Positions 1-8,506 of a stretch of DNA of 64,000 bases are shown piece by piece; the first letter of the stretch is position 1; every line of letters starts with the position of its first letter. The DNA comes from an uncultured Robinsoniella sp. Lineage in GTDB: Bacteria > Bacillota > Clostridia > Lachnospirales > Lachnospiraceae. Location: the NCBI GenBank assembly GCA_900539655.1, contig UQCR01000019.1:1-64000 (forward strand). The letters are read 5' to 3'. The position numbers and the translations under genes are program-made. Below the pieces are notes generated by a model. That model had not been told where the DNA came from. It saw only the letters and a list, made by a program, of their open reading frames with translations, and did not search any database.

Positions 1-85
1 TAAATAATTTATTAATAATCATTTTCAACCAATTTAGCGACTGTAAAAATTGAAGTAATTTTAATTAGAAAATATAAATCAACCC

Positions 86-113
86 TTGACAGTCTCGCAG
101 AAAGTGCTATAAT
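86..113 (+). promoter_or_regulatory. Sigma-A promoter of thrS
   Basis: TTGACA at 86-91 and TATAAT at 108-113 match the vegetative consensus, with a 16-base spacer. Transcription should start near base 120, at the 5' end of the T-box leader. Confidence 0.85.
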
Positions 114-119
114 GGCTTC

Positions 120-394
120 AATATAAGAAAAGCTATGAAGGAAACAGTAACTGTCAGGAAGCAGTCAGAGAGAGAAACATATTGGTGGAAGTTTCTTATG
201 TGAAATGTCAGCGAAGACCATTCCCGAGCAGCGGTGCGAAGTCGAGAGAATAAGCATTGCCGTATGCCTGCGTTAAAGGCTTGGATTTGTTAGAATCTGA
301 AAGAGAAAAATTAAGGTGGAACCGTGCATTCTGATTAGTATGCACCCTTAAACGCGATGGCAGGCAACTGCTGTGCGTTTGAGGGTGCTTTTCT
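120..394 (+). promoter_or_regulatory. T-box leader of thrS
   Basis: The conserved T-box sequence AAGGTGGAACCGTGC is at 313-327. It is followed by a terminator hairpin whose arms (342-350 and 381-388, GCACCCTTA with GAGGGTGC) end in a T run. Uncharged tRNA-Thr binding would favour the antiterminator formed with the T-box sequence and allow thrS expression. ACC at 217-219 is a candidate threonine specifier, placed by eye only. Confidence 0.9.
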
Positions 395-414
395 TATGTT
401 ACTGCAATCTGGCC

Positions 415-492
415 AAATTGTGAAAGAATTGTGCAGGAGTTTAATTCCTGCTAAAAATTGTGAAAGAAATTGCGCAAGAGTTTATTTCCTGC
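415..492 (+). repeat. 40-bp imperfect tandem duplication in the thrS leader
   Basis: The segment beginning TGAAAGAATTGTGCAGGAG at 421 recurs in near-identical form at 461 (TGAAAGAAATTGCGCAAGAG). Both copies end in TTCCTGC. The repeat lies between the T-box terminator and the ribosome site, and its second copy creates an in-frame upstream TTG at 470. Confidence 0.8.
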
Positions 493-520
493 AATCAAAA
501 GGTTAAGGAGCATAGAGCAG

Positions 521-2236
521 ATGAAAGAAAAATTTGAGAAGCATGTATTCTATCATTCAACGGCGCATATTTTAGCGCAGGCAGTGAAACGGCTGTATCC
601 GGAGACAAAATTTGCAATTGGACCTGCAATTGAAAATGGGTTTTATTATGATTTCGACTGTAAGGTACCATTTACGGGAGAAGACCTGGAGCAGATAGAA
701 GGGGAAATGAAGAAAATTATAGAAGAAGGGTATAAGATTGAGTCTTTTGAACTGTCCAGAGAAGAAGCGATTTCCTTTATGAAAGAAATGGGAGAGCCTT
801 ATAAACTGGAGCTGATCAATGACATGCCTCTGGAAGAAAAGTTTCGCTTTTACAGGCAGGGCGAGTTTTGTGACCTTTGTAAAGGACCGCATTTAAAGAA
901 TACAAAATATGTAGGGGCGGTTAAGTTAACTTCACTGGCGGGTGCTTATTGGAGAGGAAATGAGAAGAATAAAATGCTTACCAGAATCTACGGTATTTCT
1001 TTTGAAAAACCATCTCAGTTAAAGGAGTACCTCCTGCAGATGGAGGAGGCGAAAAAAAGGGATCACAGAAGGCTGGGAAAAGAACTGGGGTTATTCGCCA
1101 TGATGGATGAAGGACCGGGTTTCCCGTTTTTTCTGCCAAGGGGAATGGTGCTTAAAAATCAGTTGATTGATTATTGGAGGACGATCCATCAGAGAGAGGG
1201 GTATGTAGAAATATCCACCCCGATCATGTTAAGCAGAAAACTGTGGGAGACATCCGGGCATTGGGATCACTACAAAGAAAATATGTATACGTCTTCCATT
1301 GACGGAGAAGATTTTGCCATCAAACCCATGAACTGTCCGGGCGGTATGCTGGTTTACCAGTCGGAGCCGCATTCTTACCGGGAGCTGCCCATACGGATCG
1401 GAGAATTAGGTATAGTACACCGCCATGAAAAATCAGGTGCCCTCCATGGATTGATGCGGGTGCGCAGTTTCACACAGGATGATGCCCATATTTTTATGGC
1501 AAAAGAGCAGATCACAGAAGAAATAAAAGGCGTTGTGCGGCTTATAGATGAAGTGTACCGTAAATTTGGGTTTTCATATCACGTGGAGTTATCAACAAAG
1601 CCGGAAAACAGCATCGGAAGCCAGGAAGACTGGGATATGGCTACAAACGGGCTTAGAAATGCACTAAATGAACTTGGCATGTCCTATGTTGTAAATGAAG
1701 GAGACGGGGCATTTTACGGACCGAAGATTGATTTTCATTTAAAGGATTCCATTGGGAGAACATGGCAGTGCGGAACGATACAGCTTGATTTCCAGCTGCC
1801 TCTTCGTTTTGGAGCAGAATATATAGGTGCTGACAGAGAGAAGCACCGCCCAATTATGATCCACCGGGTAGTATACGGATCCATTGAGCGCTTTATTGGG
1901 ATTCTGATTGAACATTATGCAGGAAAATTCCCGGTATGGCTGGCACCTGTTCAGGCAAAAATACTTCCGGTATCGGAAAAGTCCAACCTATATGCCGGCA
2001 AAATCGCAGAACAGTTAAAAGCAGCATCCATACGATGTGAAATTGATCAGAGAGATGAAAAGGTAGGATATAAAATCAGAGAAGCCCAGCTGGGAAAAGT
2101 GCCTTATATGATTATCCTGGGACAAAAGGAGGAAGAGGCAGGCACGCTGTCAATTCGTGACCGTGACAGCCAGAGTACCAGTCAGATGTCCCTGGATGCA
2201 TTTATAGAATTGATCCAGAAAGAGGCGGTGTACTGA
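521..2236 (+). CDS. thrS: Threonine-tRNA ligase lacking the N-terminal TGS domain
   Basis: This 571-residue protein charges tRNA-Thr. The start is ATG 521, because AAGGAG at 505-510 sits 10 bases upstream; an in-frame TTG at 470 has no such support. The protein opens directly in the editing domain (HSTAHILAQ near residue 10). The class II catalytic core follows, with KPMNCPGG (zinc Cys near residue 271), FTQDDAHIF and the motif 3 block IHRVVYGSIER, then an anticodon-binding domain. Usual bacterial ThrRS is about 640 residues and carries an N-terminal TGS domain of about 60 residues, which is absent here. Regulation is by the T-box upstream. Whether it is the only ThrRS in the genome cannot be seen. 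Confidence 0.97.
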   Translation: MKEKFEKHVFYHSTAHILAQAVKRLYPETKFAIGPAIENGFYYDFDCKVPFTGEDLEQIEGEMKKIIEEGYKIESFELSREEAISFMKEMGEPYKLELINDMPLEEKFRFYRQGEFCDLCKGPHLKNTKYVGAVKLTSLAGAYWRGNEKNKMLTRIYGISFEKPSQLKEYLLQMEEAKKRDHRRLGKELGLFAMMDEGPGFPFFLPRGMVLKNQLIDYWRTIHQREGYVEISTPIMLSRKLWETSGHWDHYKENMYTSSIDGEDFAIKPMNCPGGMLVYQSEPHSYRELPIRIGELGIVHRHEKSGALHGLMRVRSFTQDDAHIFMAKEQITEEIKGVVRLIDEVYRKFGFSYHVELSTKPENSIGSQEDWDMATNGLRNALNELGMSYVVNEGDGAFYGPKIDFHLKDSIGRTWQCGTIQLDFQLPLRFGAEYIGADREKHRPIMIHRVVYGSIERFIGILIEHYAGKFPVWLAPVQAKILPVSEKSNLYAGKIAEQLKAASIRCEIDQRDEKVGYKIREAQLGKVPYMIILGQKEEEAGTLSIRDRDSQSTSQMSLDAFIELIQKEAVY

Positions 2237-3093
2237 TTTCCGGCATCTTTTCTGGTGATTAGTTCCTTTCGGATTTGCCCGGGGGTACATCCGAAGATAT
2301 CATAAAACATCTTGCGGAACAGTTTATAATTGGTAAAGCCATGCTGCTCCAGTATCGTCAGCAGTGAGGTGTCCGTTGAGCAAAGGTCCTGATAGATACA
2401 GTTGAAACGGTATTGGTTTAGATATTCTACAAAAGTGATTCCCATATGCCTTTTGAAGAAACGGCAAAAATATTCCGGTGTAAATCCGGCATAGGATGAA
2501 ATCTCATTTAATAGTATTTTTTCATTATAATGCTTTTTCACATAATCCAGAATGGGCTCCAGACGTTCCAGGTTCCGGGTATTTTTCTCCTTAGTATCAG
2601 GGTCAACCGGCACCTGGAAATTATGGTAGAGCAGATAGAGCATTTCAAAGAGCAGGCTCGTGAATTTTAAATGAGAACCCACAGGTTTCTCTTTTACCAG
2701 TACTGACATTTCCAGGATAATTTCTTTAATCTCACAAATTTTTGAACGGACCAATTCGTTTTCTTGAAACTGTTGGAGTTCAAAACGAATGGTATCTATT
2801 TCCGGAATATAATTCTTGAGCATGGGGTATGGAATCTGAAGAAGAATATAGTCACAGTCATTCAGACATCGGGTGCTGTGCAGATCTCTTGGATTTACCA
2901 GGATCAAATCTTCCTTTTCCAGAACAATGGTCTGATTTTTAATGGTAGTTTCCAGCTGCCCGCCAATCATATACAGAATTTCTATACATTCATGCCAATG
3001 ACCGGGAATATACATTTTGGAAATCAGGATATGTTCAAAATTAACATGAAGGTCGGAGACCAGACGGGTCTGTTCATAATAATAATTATCCAT
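2182..3093 (-). CDS. AraC-family transcriptional regulator with cupin sensor domain
   Basis: The protein has 303 residues. The first ~150 look like an AraC-type cupin ligand-binding domain (PGHWHECIEILYMIGG). The last ~110 carry the two helix-turn-helix motifs of the AraC family (LNEISSYAGFTPEYFCRFFK and a second HTH ending GCTPGQIRKEL). Its 3' end overlaps the convergent thrS end by 55 bases, so the last ~18 residues are antisense to thrS. It lies apart from an obvious sugar operon, so its target is unknown. It could control the PHP pair upstream of it on the same strand. Confidence 0.9.
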   Translation of the reverse strand: MDNYYYEQTRLVSDLHVNFEHILISKMYIPGHWHECIEILYMIGGQLETTIKNQTIVLEKEDLILVNPRDLHSTRCLNDCDYILLQIPYPMLKNYIPEIDTIRFELQQFQENELVRSKICEIKEIILEMSVLVKEKPVGSHLKFTSLLFEMLYLLYHNFQVPVDPDTKEKNTRNLERLEPILDYVKKHYNEKILLNEISSYAGFTPEYFCRFFKRHMGITFVEYLNQYRFNCIYQDLCSTDTSLLTILEQHGFTNYKLFRKMFYDIFGCTPGQIRKELITRKDAGNQYTASFWINSINASRDI

Positions 3094-3252
3094 GGTATCA
3101 GGATGCCTTTCTTAATCAAAATAAGGATGTGTTAAGAATAGCATAAGTGTGAATCCCTGGTCAATCCCCTGAGATGAATATTCCACAAAGTGTGACGCAC
3201 AGATGGCAGGAATGGGTTATATACACGCTGTTACACAACTCTTAGACCACTC

Positions 3253-4179
3253 TTAGAGATAAATAACAGAGCCCACGCATACCAGATTTTCCAAGCTGGT
3301 GTCCAGTTGGTACAACTTTGGAATTATAATTTTAGCCCCCTTTAATTCAGACAGGGGAACATACAGGGTTTCTTCCGGCTGAATTTTTTTATGAATGGTT
3401 TCTGCTTCAGTTTTCAGTGTGAGACAGCAGGAAGTCATAGGGGCATGCAGATAACCCGGCTTGTGGGAAGGCAGGATAGAAAACGCGATGGAATTGCGAT
3501 CCTGATCCACATCGGCGGTTAGTATCGGACCTTTAGAAATACAGGTCTTCTGAGTGCGTATGGCGTCTTCAAGTTCCCTGGCGGTATTCCCATCTTTCTC
3601 TCCCGATATGAAGGTGGCAAATTGTCCGTCCATATCCCATTTTCCATGGAGATCCATGCCGCAGGTCATGGCTAAGCGGTGCCCTTTTAAAACCAGGGAT
3701 TCCCACCAGACCAGCCCCCGTTCATTTACTTCATGAAGCGGCTCCGGATTATTGAAGATCTCAATAAAATCAATTGCAGAAAAGTCTGTTATTTCCATAT
3801 CAAAGCGGCATCCTCTGGCAAAGGGGTGGCCATAGGAGAATGGATGGGCAACGCCTGCTAAAGCTCCTTTTTCTCTGGCAGCCCGAAACAGCAATTCCGG
3901 TTTATGGATATTTATATTTTCCCAGGGAACGTATTCGTGCAGATTGAGGCAGAGAATATGCCCATAATAGGTTGTATACTCCATGCCGTAAATGCAGTCG
4001 ATGGGATGTCCCATATCTTTCAGCAGGCTGCGGATCTTGCCATGTCCTGAAATGGTATTGTGGTCGGTAATTGCAAAGGCATCGGCCTTATCTTTTACCA
4101 TCAGTTCGATGAGTTCCTGACAGGTAATGCTGCTGTCTGATTCCGTGGTATGGTTGTGCAGTTCTAATCGTTTGTACAT
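3253..4179 (-). CDS. PHP-domain metal-dependent phosphoesterase
   Basis: The 308-residue protein carries PHP metal-binding motifs in order: LHNHTTESD near residue 7, ITDHNTISGHG near 38, a GMEYT motif, GVAHPFSYGHP near 112 and CGMDLHG near 173. The family hydrolyses phosphate esters with a multi-metal centre. The standalone forms include trinucleotide phosphatases and histidinol-phosphatase-like enzymes, and the substrate here is not evident. Its start overlaps the end of the upstream gene by 16 bases, implying translational coupling. A GGAGG-type site precedes ATG 4179. Confidence 0.85.
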   Translation of the reverse strand: MYKRLELHNHTTESDSSITCQELIELMVKDKADAFAITDHNTISGHGKIRSLLKDMGHPIDCIYGMEYTTYYGHILCLNLHEYVPWENINIHKPELLFRAAREKGALAGVAHPFSYGHPFARGCRFDMEITDFSAIDFIEIFNNPEPLHEVNERGLVWWESLVLKGHRLAMTCGMDLHGKWDMDGQFATFISGEKDGNTARELEDAIRTQKTCISKGPILTADVDQDRNSIAFSILPSHKPGYLHAPMTSCCLTLKTEAETIHKKIQPEETLYVPLSELKGAKIIIPKLYQLDTSLENLVCVGSVIYL

Positions 4180-4646
4180 CCTGAGTGCCTCCCTCCTGCA
4201 GATACGGATAATTGATAGTGGGTATCGTTTTGTATCACATTAAATACCAGCAGAGTAACCTTTAAGACACCCTCAAAGCATGGCTGGACAATGCAGCCTT
4301 CTGTGGCTGACAGTGGGGTGAAGTGCATGTGGCGTGTGGTGAGCTGGCGGTGCACGCACCCGATGAAGGTATCATTTAATGAAGCAAGTGTATGTATTTC
4401 TGTTTTCATATCATTTTGAATAACTCTTGTAATTTCTTCATCAGAGGAAGAAGTTATGCCATATTCTTTTTCTACAAGGTTTTTCATTTCCTGTTTTAAT
4501 TGATCTGTGACTGCTGTATAGTGCTGTCTGTCAAAGGTAAATTCAATGTCCAGTTCGTCGTAAGTGTGTTCCAGGCATATCGTGTATGAGATCTGCCCTA
4601 CGAAACCTTCATTCAGCGTACCCGTTACGTGATATAATTCCTCCAT
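4164..4646 (-). CDS. Uncharacterised 160-residue protein coupled to a PHP phosphoesterase
   Basis: I do not recognise the family with certainty. The protein is acidic and soluble, with no signal peptide or membrane helix. It alternates predicted strands (GQISYTICLEHTYDELDIEF and CFEGVLKVTLLVFNVI), as a small beta-rich sensor or lid domain might. It has a good ribosome site (GGAGG before ATG 4646). It shares 16 bases with the PHP gene, so the two products probably act together, for example as binding and catalytic parts. Function unknown. Confidence 0.7.
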   Translation of the reverse strand: MEELYHVTGTLNEGFVGQISYTICLEHTYDELDIEFTFDRQHYTAVTDQLKQEMKNLVEKEYGITSSSDEEITRVIQNDMKTEIHTLASLNDTFIGCVHRQLTTRHMHFTPLSATEGCIVQPCFEGVLKVTLLVFNVIQNDTHYQLSVSAGGRHSGCTND

Positions 4647-4806
4647 AAGTACCTCCGGTTGTGTATTTTGATAAACTATACTACATTTAAATATCAGTTA
4701 CAAGTGGAAAAAACTATAATTAAGAATGGAAATAATATGAATCTGTGGAAAAAAATAATGTGGATTATGGAATATTTTGTGATATACTGTTTTTTATAGT
4801 TTATTG

Positions 4807-4866
4807 AAAAGCTGAAAGAAAATATTGATAAGAGAAAGGAAGCCACGCTGTATTCTTTCAGCTTTT
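4807..4866 (+). promoter_or_regulatory. Perfect 14-bp inverted repeat in the ald leader
   Basis: AAAAGCTGAAAGAA at 4807-4820 is exactly complementary to TTCTTTCAGCTTTT at 4853-4866. The 32-base loop contains a purine-rich AGAGAAAGGAAG stretch. The hairpin would end at TTG 4865, about 50 bases before the chosen ald start. It could be an operator, an RNA switch or a weak terminator. Confidence 0.6.
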
Positions 4867-4918
4867 GTATGGAAGTGGCAGTATTGCAGGAAAACCTGTG
4901 AATACAATGGGTAAAATT

Positions 4919-6037
4919 ATGATAGTAGGAGTGCCAAAAGAAATTAAAAATAATGAAAACCGGGTATCTGTTACACCAGCAGGAGTATATACGCTGGTGT
5001 ATGGAGGACATCAGGTCATCGTAGAGACGAATGCAGGAGAGGGCAGCGGATTTACGGATGCGGAATATTTAGATGCCGGTGCTGACATAGCGGAGAATGC
5101 CGCAGAAGTATTTGCAAAAGCAGATATGATCGTAAAGGTAAAGGAATATGTGGAGTCAGAATATCAATATTTAAGAGAAGACCAGCTGGTATTCACTTAC
5201 CTGCATATTGCAAATGATGCCCCTTTGGCAGATGCATTACTGGATTCTAAGACGACGGCAATAGCATATGAAACGATCCGTGGCAAAAACGGGGGACTTC
5301 CGCTGCTGGCACCGATGAGTGAAGTAGCCGGCAGAATGTCTGTACAGGTTGGGGCTTATATGCTTCAGAAATATAATGGCGGAAGCGGGGTCCTTCTTGG
5401 AGGAGTACCAGGTGTTATGCCGGGAAAAGTAGTCGTGGTAGGCGGCGGAGTAGTTGGTTTAAATGCAGCGAAAGTAGCCACAGGCATGGGAGCCGATGTT
5501 ACGGTATTTGATATCAATGCAGAGAGAATGGCATATATTGATGATATCAGCGGAGGCAGGATCCATACCCAGTTCAATAATCCTTACAACTTAAAGGAAG
5601 CAGTGAAGGAAGCCGACCTGGTAATCGGGGCAGTATTAATTCCGGGAGCAAAGGCACCGAAAGTTGTAACCGAGGATATGGTTAAAGAAATGAAAAAGGG
5701 CAGTGTTATTGTGGATGTTGCAATTGATCAGGGCGGTTGTGTGGAGACCTCAACTAAAATTACAACCCATGATGATCCCTGCTTTGAAAAGCATGGCGTA
5801 ATACATTATTCCGTTGCCAATATGCCGGGTGCGGTATCCAGGACATCTACTATTGCCCTGTCCAGCAGTACGCTTCCCTATGTATTGAAACTGGCTGATA
5901 AAGGGGTAAATGCATTAAAGGAAGATCCTGATTTCATGGCTGGGCTTAACACCTATAAGGGCAAAGTCACTTTCCGGGGTGTTGCAGAGGCACTTGGCAA
6001 AGAATATACAGATCCAAGTACATTTGATTTCCAATAA
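4919..6037 (+). CDS. ald: Alanine dehydrogenase
   Basis: The 372-residue product from ATG 4919 (MIVGVPKEIKNNENRV) matches the usual Ald length and N-terminus. In-frame TTG 4865 and ATG 4907 would add 18 or 4 residues not typical of the family. It interconverts L-alanine and pyruvate/ammonia with NAD. Visible features are the N-terminal substrate domain, the YLHIA region with the catalytic His, and the nucleotide fold VVGGGVVGLNAAKVA near residue 170. Only weak ribosome-site matches precede either ATG, which fits with control by the leader inverted repeat. It is monocistronic. Confidence 0.95.
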   Translation: MIVGVPKEIKNNENRVSVTPAGVYTLVYGGHQVIVETNAGEGSGFTDAEYLDAGADIAENAAEVFAKADMIVKVKEYVESEYQYLREDQLVFTYLHIANDAPLADALLDSKTTAIAYETIRGKNGGLPLLAPMSEVAGRMSVQVGAYMLQKYNGGSGVLLGGVPGVMPGKVVVVGGGVVGLNAAKVATGMGADVTVFDINAERMAYIDDISGGRIHTQFNNPYNLKEAVKEADLVIGAVLIPGAKAPKVVTEDMVKEMKKGSVIVDVAIDQGGCVETSTKITTHDDPCFEKHGVIHYSVANMPGAVSRTSTIALSSSTLPYVLKLADKGVNALKEDPDFMAGLNTYKGKVTFRGVAEALGKEYTDPSTFDFQ

Positions 6038-6114
6038 AAAAGTCAAGATTGACCTATACAGAAGCCAAAATATCTCTTTTTTTGCTCTGCTGAATATAAT
6101 ATAATACGTTCATA

Positions 6115-6172
6115 TAGAAAACCCGTCCATGGCGGCGGTGCAAACTTGCCTCGTTGCTGGCGGGGTTTTGAT
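6115..6172 (+). promoter_or_regulatory. GC-rich hairpin between ald and the GH3 gene
   Basis: AAAACCCG near 6118 pairs with CGGGGTTTT ending near 6169 around a G/C-rich internal region. A TATAAT-like string lies just upstream near 6100. It can be read as the ald terminator or as a structured leader of the glucosidase gene; the sequence alone does not decide. Confidence 0.4.
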
Positions 6173-6190
6173 TAATCTGGAGGATTGATT

Positions 6191-8452
6191 ATGAACGTGA
6201 AAGAATTAGTAAAACAGATGACAGTAGAAGAAAAAGCCGGTTTATGTTCCGGTCAGGATTTTTGGCATACGAAGGCAATAGAGCGCCTTGGTATTCCGGC
6301 AGTTATGGTAAGTGACGGCCCTCACGGACTTCGTAAACAGGATCAGGAAGCAGATCATCTGGGGCTTAATGAGAGTATTAAGGCGGTATGCTTTCCGGCT
6401 GGTTGTGCTTTGGCTGCTTCATTTGACCGTCGGATGACAACCAGACTGGGAGAAGCTCTGGGTGAAGAGTGTCAGGCTGAAAATGTAGCAGTTATTCTGG
6501 GCCCCGCAGTAAATATTAAACGATCCCCATTGTGCGGCAGGAATTTTGAATATTATTCAGAGGATCCCTATCTGGCATCTGAGATTGCGGCAAGCCATAT
6601 CAAAGGTGTGCAGAGTAAAAATGTGGGAACCAGCATCAAGCATTTTCTGGCTAATAACCAGGAACACAGAAGGATGTCATCCAGCTCTGAGATGGATGAG
6701 CGGACTGCAAGAGAAATCTATCTGGCTGCATTTGAAGGAGCCGTAAAACAGTCCAGGCCATGGACCGTGATGTGTTCCTATAACCGGATAAACGGGACTT
6801 ATGCATGTGAAAATAAAAAATACTTAACAGATATTCTTCGAAATGAATGGGGATTTGACGGTTTTGTAGTCAGTGACTGGGGCGCTGTAAATGACAGGGT
6901 TGAAAGTTTAAAGGCAGGACTGGAGCTGGAAATGCCGTCTTCTTTCGGGATTAATGATAAAAAAATCGTTGCAGCAGTGGAATCCGGCAGACTTTCTGAA
7001 GAATGTCTGGATGAAGCGGTTGAGCGGGTCTTAAATATTGTCTATAAATTTGTTGAGAACCGTGACGAAAATGCCGTGTTTGACAGAGAAGCGGACCATA
7101 GACTCTCAAGAGAAATTGCAGCGGAATGTATGGTTCTATTGAAGAATGACCAGATACTCCCATTGGATGAAAAAGCCGATACGGTATTTATTGGTGCATT
7201 TGCCAAAAAGCCAAGATATCAGGGAGGTGGAAGTTCTCACATTAATTCATTTAAGGTAGAATCTGCACTGGATGCTTCAGCAGGAATGGAGCATATTACA
7301 TTTGCTCCCGGATTTATAACCGAAAAAGATGTAGTGGATGATGCTTTGATACAGGAAGCAGTAGAGGCTGCAAAGAAGGCAGAGGCTGCGGTTGTATTTG
7401 CCGGACTACCGGATTCCTTTGAATCGGAAGGTTTTGACCGTGAGCATATGAGGCTTCCGGACTGTCAGAATGAGCTGATCCGTCAGGTAGCGGCAGTGAA
7501 CCCGAATACAGTTGTAGTACTCCACAACGGTTCTCCGGTGGAAATGCCATGGATAAAGGATGTGAAAGGAGTACTGGAAGCTTATCTGGGCGGTCAGGCA
7601 GTAGGAGCTGCAACCGTAGATATTCTGTTCGGGAGAGCAAATCCCTGCGGAAGGCTTGCGGAAACATTCCCGTTAAGATTAGAGGATAATCCTTCTTATC
7701 TGTACTATCTGGGTGAAGGCGATAAGGTAGAGTACAGAGAGGGCGTATTTGTAGGATACCGCTATTATGATAAGAAGAAAATGGATGTTCTCTTCCCGTT
7801 TGGACATGGACTTAGTTATACCAGTTTTGTTTATGGTAATCTGAAGCTGGATAAGGAGCAGATGTCAGATAGCGAATCCCTTAATGTATCAGTTGATGTT
7901 ACCAATACGGGAACCCGCAAAGGTAAAGAGGTAGTTCAGCTATATGTAGCACCGCTGAATGGCAGCATCATCCGTCCCGTCCGGGAATTGAGGGGATTTG
8001 ATAAAATCGAATTAAATCCGGGTGAGACAAAGACAGTGAGTTTCCAACTGGAAAAACGGGCATTTGCCTACTACGACATGGAAGCAGAAGACTGGACAGT
8101 GGAAAGTGCAGATTATGAGATTCAGATTGGCAAGTCATCCAGGGATATTGTGGCTGCAGCAGAAGTTCACGTTGAGAGCACAGGTAAAAAGACAAGATGT
8201 TATGACCGCAATACCACCTTTGGTGATTTGATGAAAGATGAAAAAGCCATGGAGATTGCAGGCAGCCTGCTAAAAGATATGGCTGTATTAGGGGATGCCG
8301 GAGAGGATGCCCTTGGAGAGAGCACGGCGGCTATGAATGATGCGATGATGATGTATATGCCGATTCGTGGTGTAATTACTTTTGGACAGGGAAATGTCAG
8401 TGAAGAAGCCCTGGAAGAATTAATAGAGAAAATCAATCAGATAACAGATTAG
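6191..8452 (+). CDS. Glycoside hydrolase family 3 beta-glucosidase
   Basis: The start is ATG 6191, with GGAGG at 6179-6183; the in-frame TTG at 6185 is too close to that site. The protein has 753 residues. The GH3 N-terminal barrel carries the nucleophile motif VVSDWGAV near residue 228. The GH3 C-terminal domain (QGGGSSHIN region) and a fibronectin III-like domain (VSVDVTNTGTRKGKEVVQLY) follow, then a short helical tail. No signal peptide is present, so it acts in the cytoplasm on imported beta-glucosides or oligosaccharides. It stands alone, without transporter neighbours. Confidence 0.93.
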   Translation: MNVKELVKQMTVEEKAGLCSGQDFWHTKAIERLGIPAVMVSDGPHGLRKQDQEADHLGLNESIKAVCFPAGCALAASFDRRMTTRLGEALGEECQAENVAVILGPAVNIKRSPLCGRNFEYYSEDPYLASEIAASHIKGVQSKNVGTSIKHFLANNQEHRRMSSSSEMDERTAREIYLAAFEGAVKQSRPWTVMCSYNRINGTYACENKKYLTDILRNEWGFDGFVVSDWGAVNDRVESLKAGLELEMPSSFGINDKKIVAAVESGRLSEECLDEAVERVLNIVYKFVENRDENAVFDREADHRLSREIAAECMVLLKNDQILPLDEKADTVFIGAFAKKPRYQGGGSSHINSFKVESALDASAGMEHITFAPGFITEKDVVDDALIQEAVEAAKKAEAAVVFAGLPDSFESEGFDREHMRLPDCQNELIRQVAAVNPNTVVVLHNGSPVEMPWIKDVKGVLEAYLGGQAVGAATVDILFGRANPCGRLAETFPLRLEDNPSYLYYLGEGDKVEYREGVFVGYRYYDKKKMDVLFPFGHGLSYTSFVYGNLKLDKEQMSDSESLNVSVDVTNTGTRKGKEVVQLYVAPLNGSIIRPVRELRGFDKIELNPGETKTVSFQLEKRAFAYYDMEAEDWTVESADYEIQIGKSSRDIVAAAEVHVESTGKKTRCYDRNTTFGDLMKDEKAMEIAGSLLKDMAVLGDAGEDALGESTAAMNDAMMMYMPIRGVITFGQGNVSEEALEELIEKINQITD

Positions 8453-8465
8453 TAGAACAGAAAGT

Positions 8466-8506
8466 AAGGGCCATTCACAGCGTAAATGTGAATGGCCTGC
8501 TTTTTA
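8466..8506. terminator. Bidirectional terminator between GH3 gene and hflC
   Basis: GGCCATTCACA at 8469-8479 is perfectly complementary to TGTGAATGGCC at 8487-8497, with a 7-base loop. A T run follows on the plus strand. It serves the two converging genes. Confidence 0.85.
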
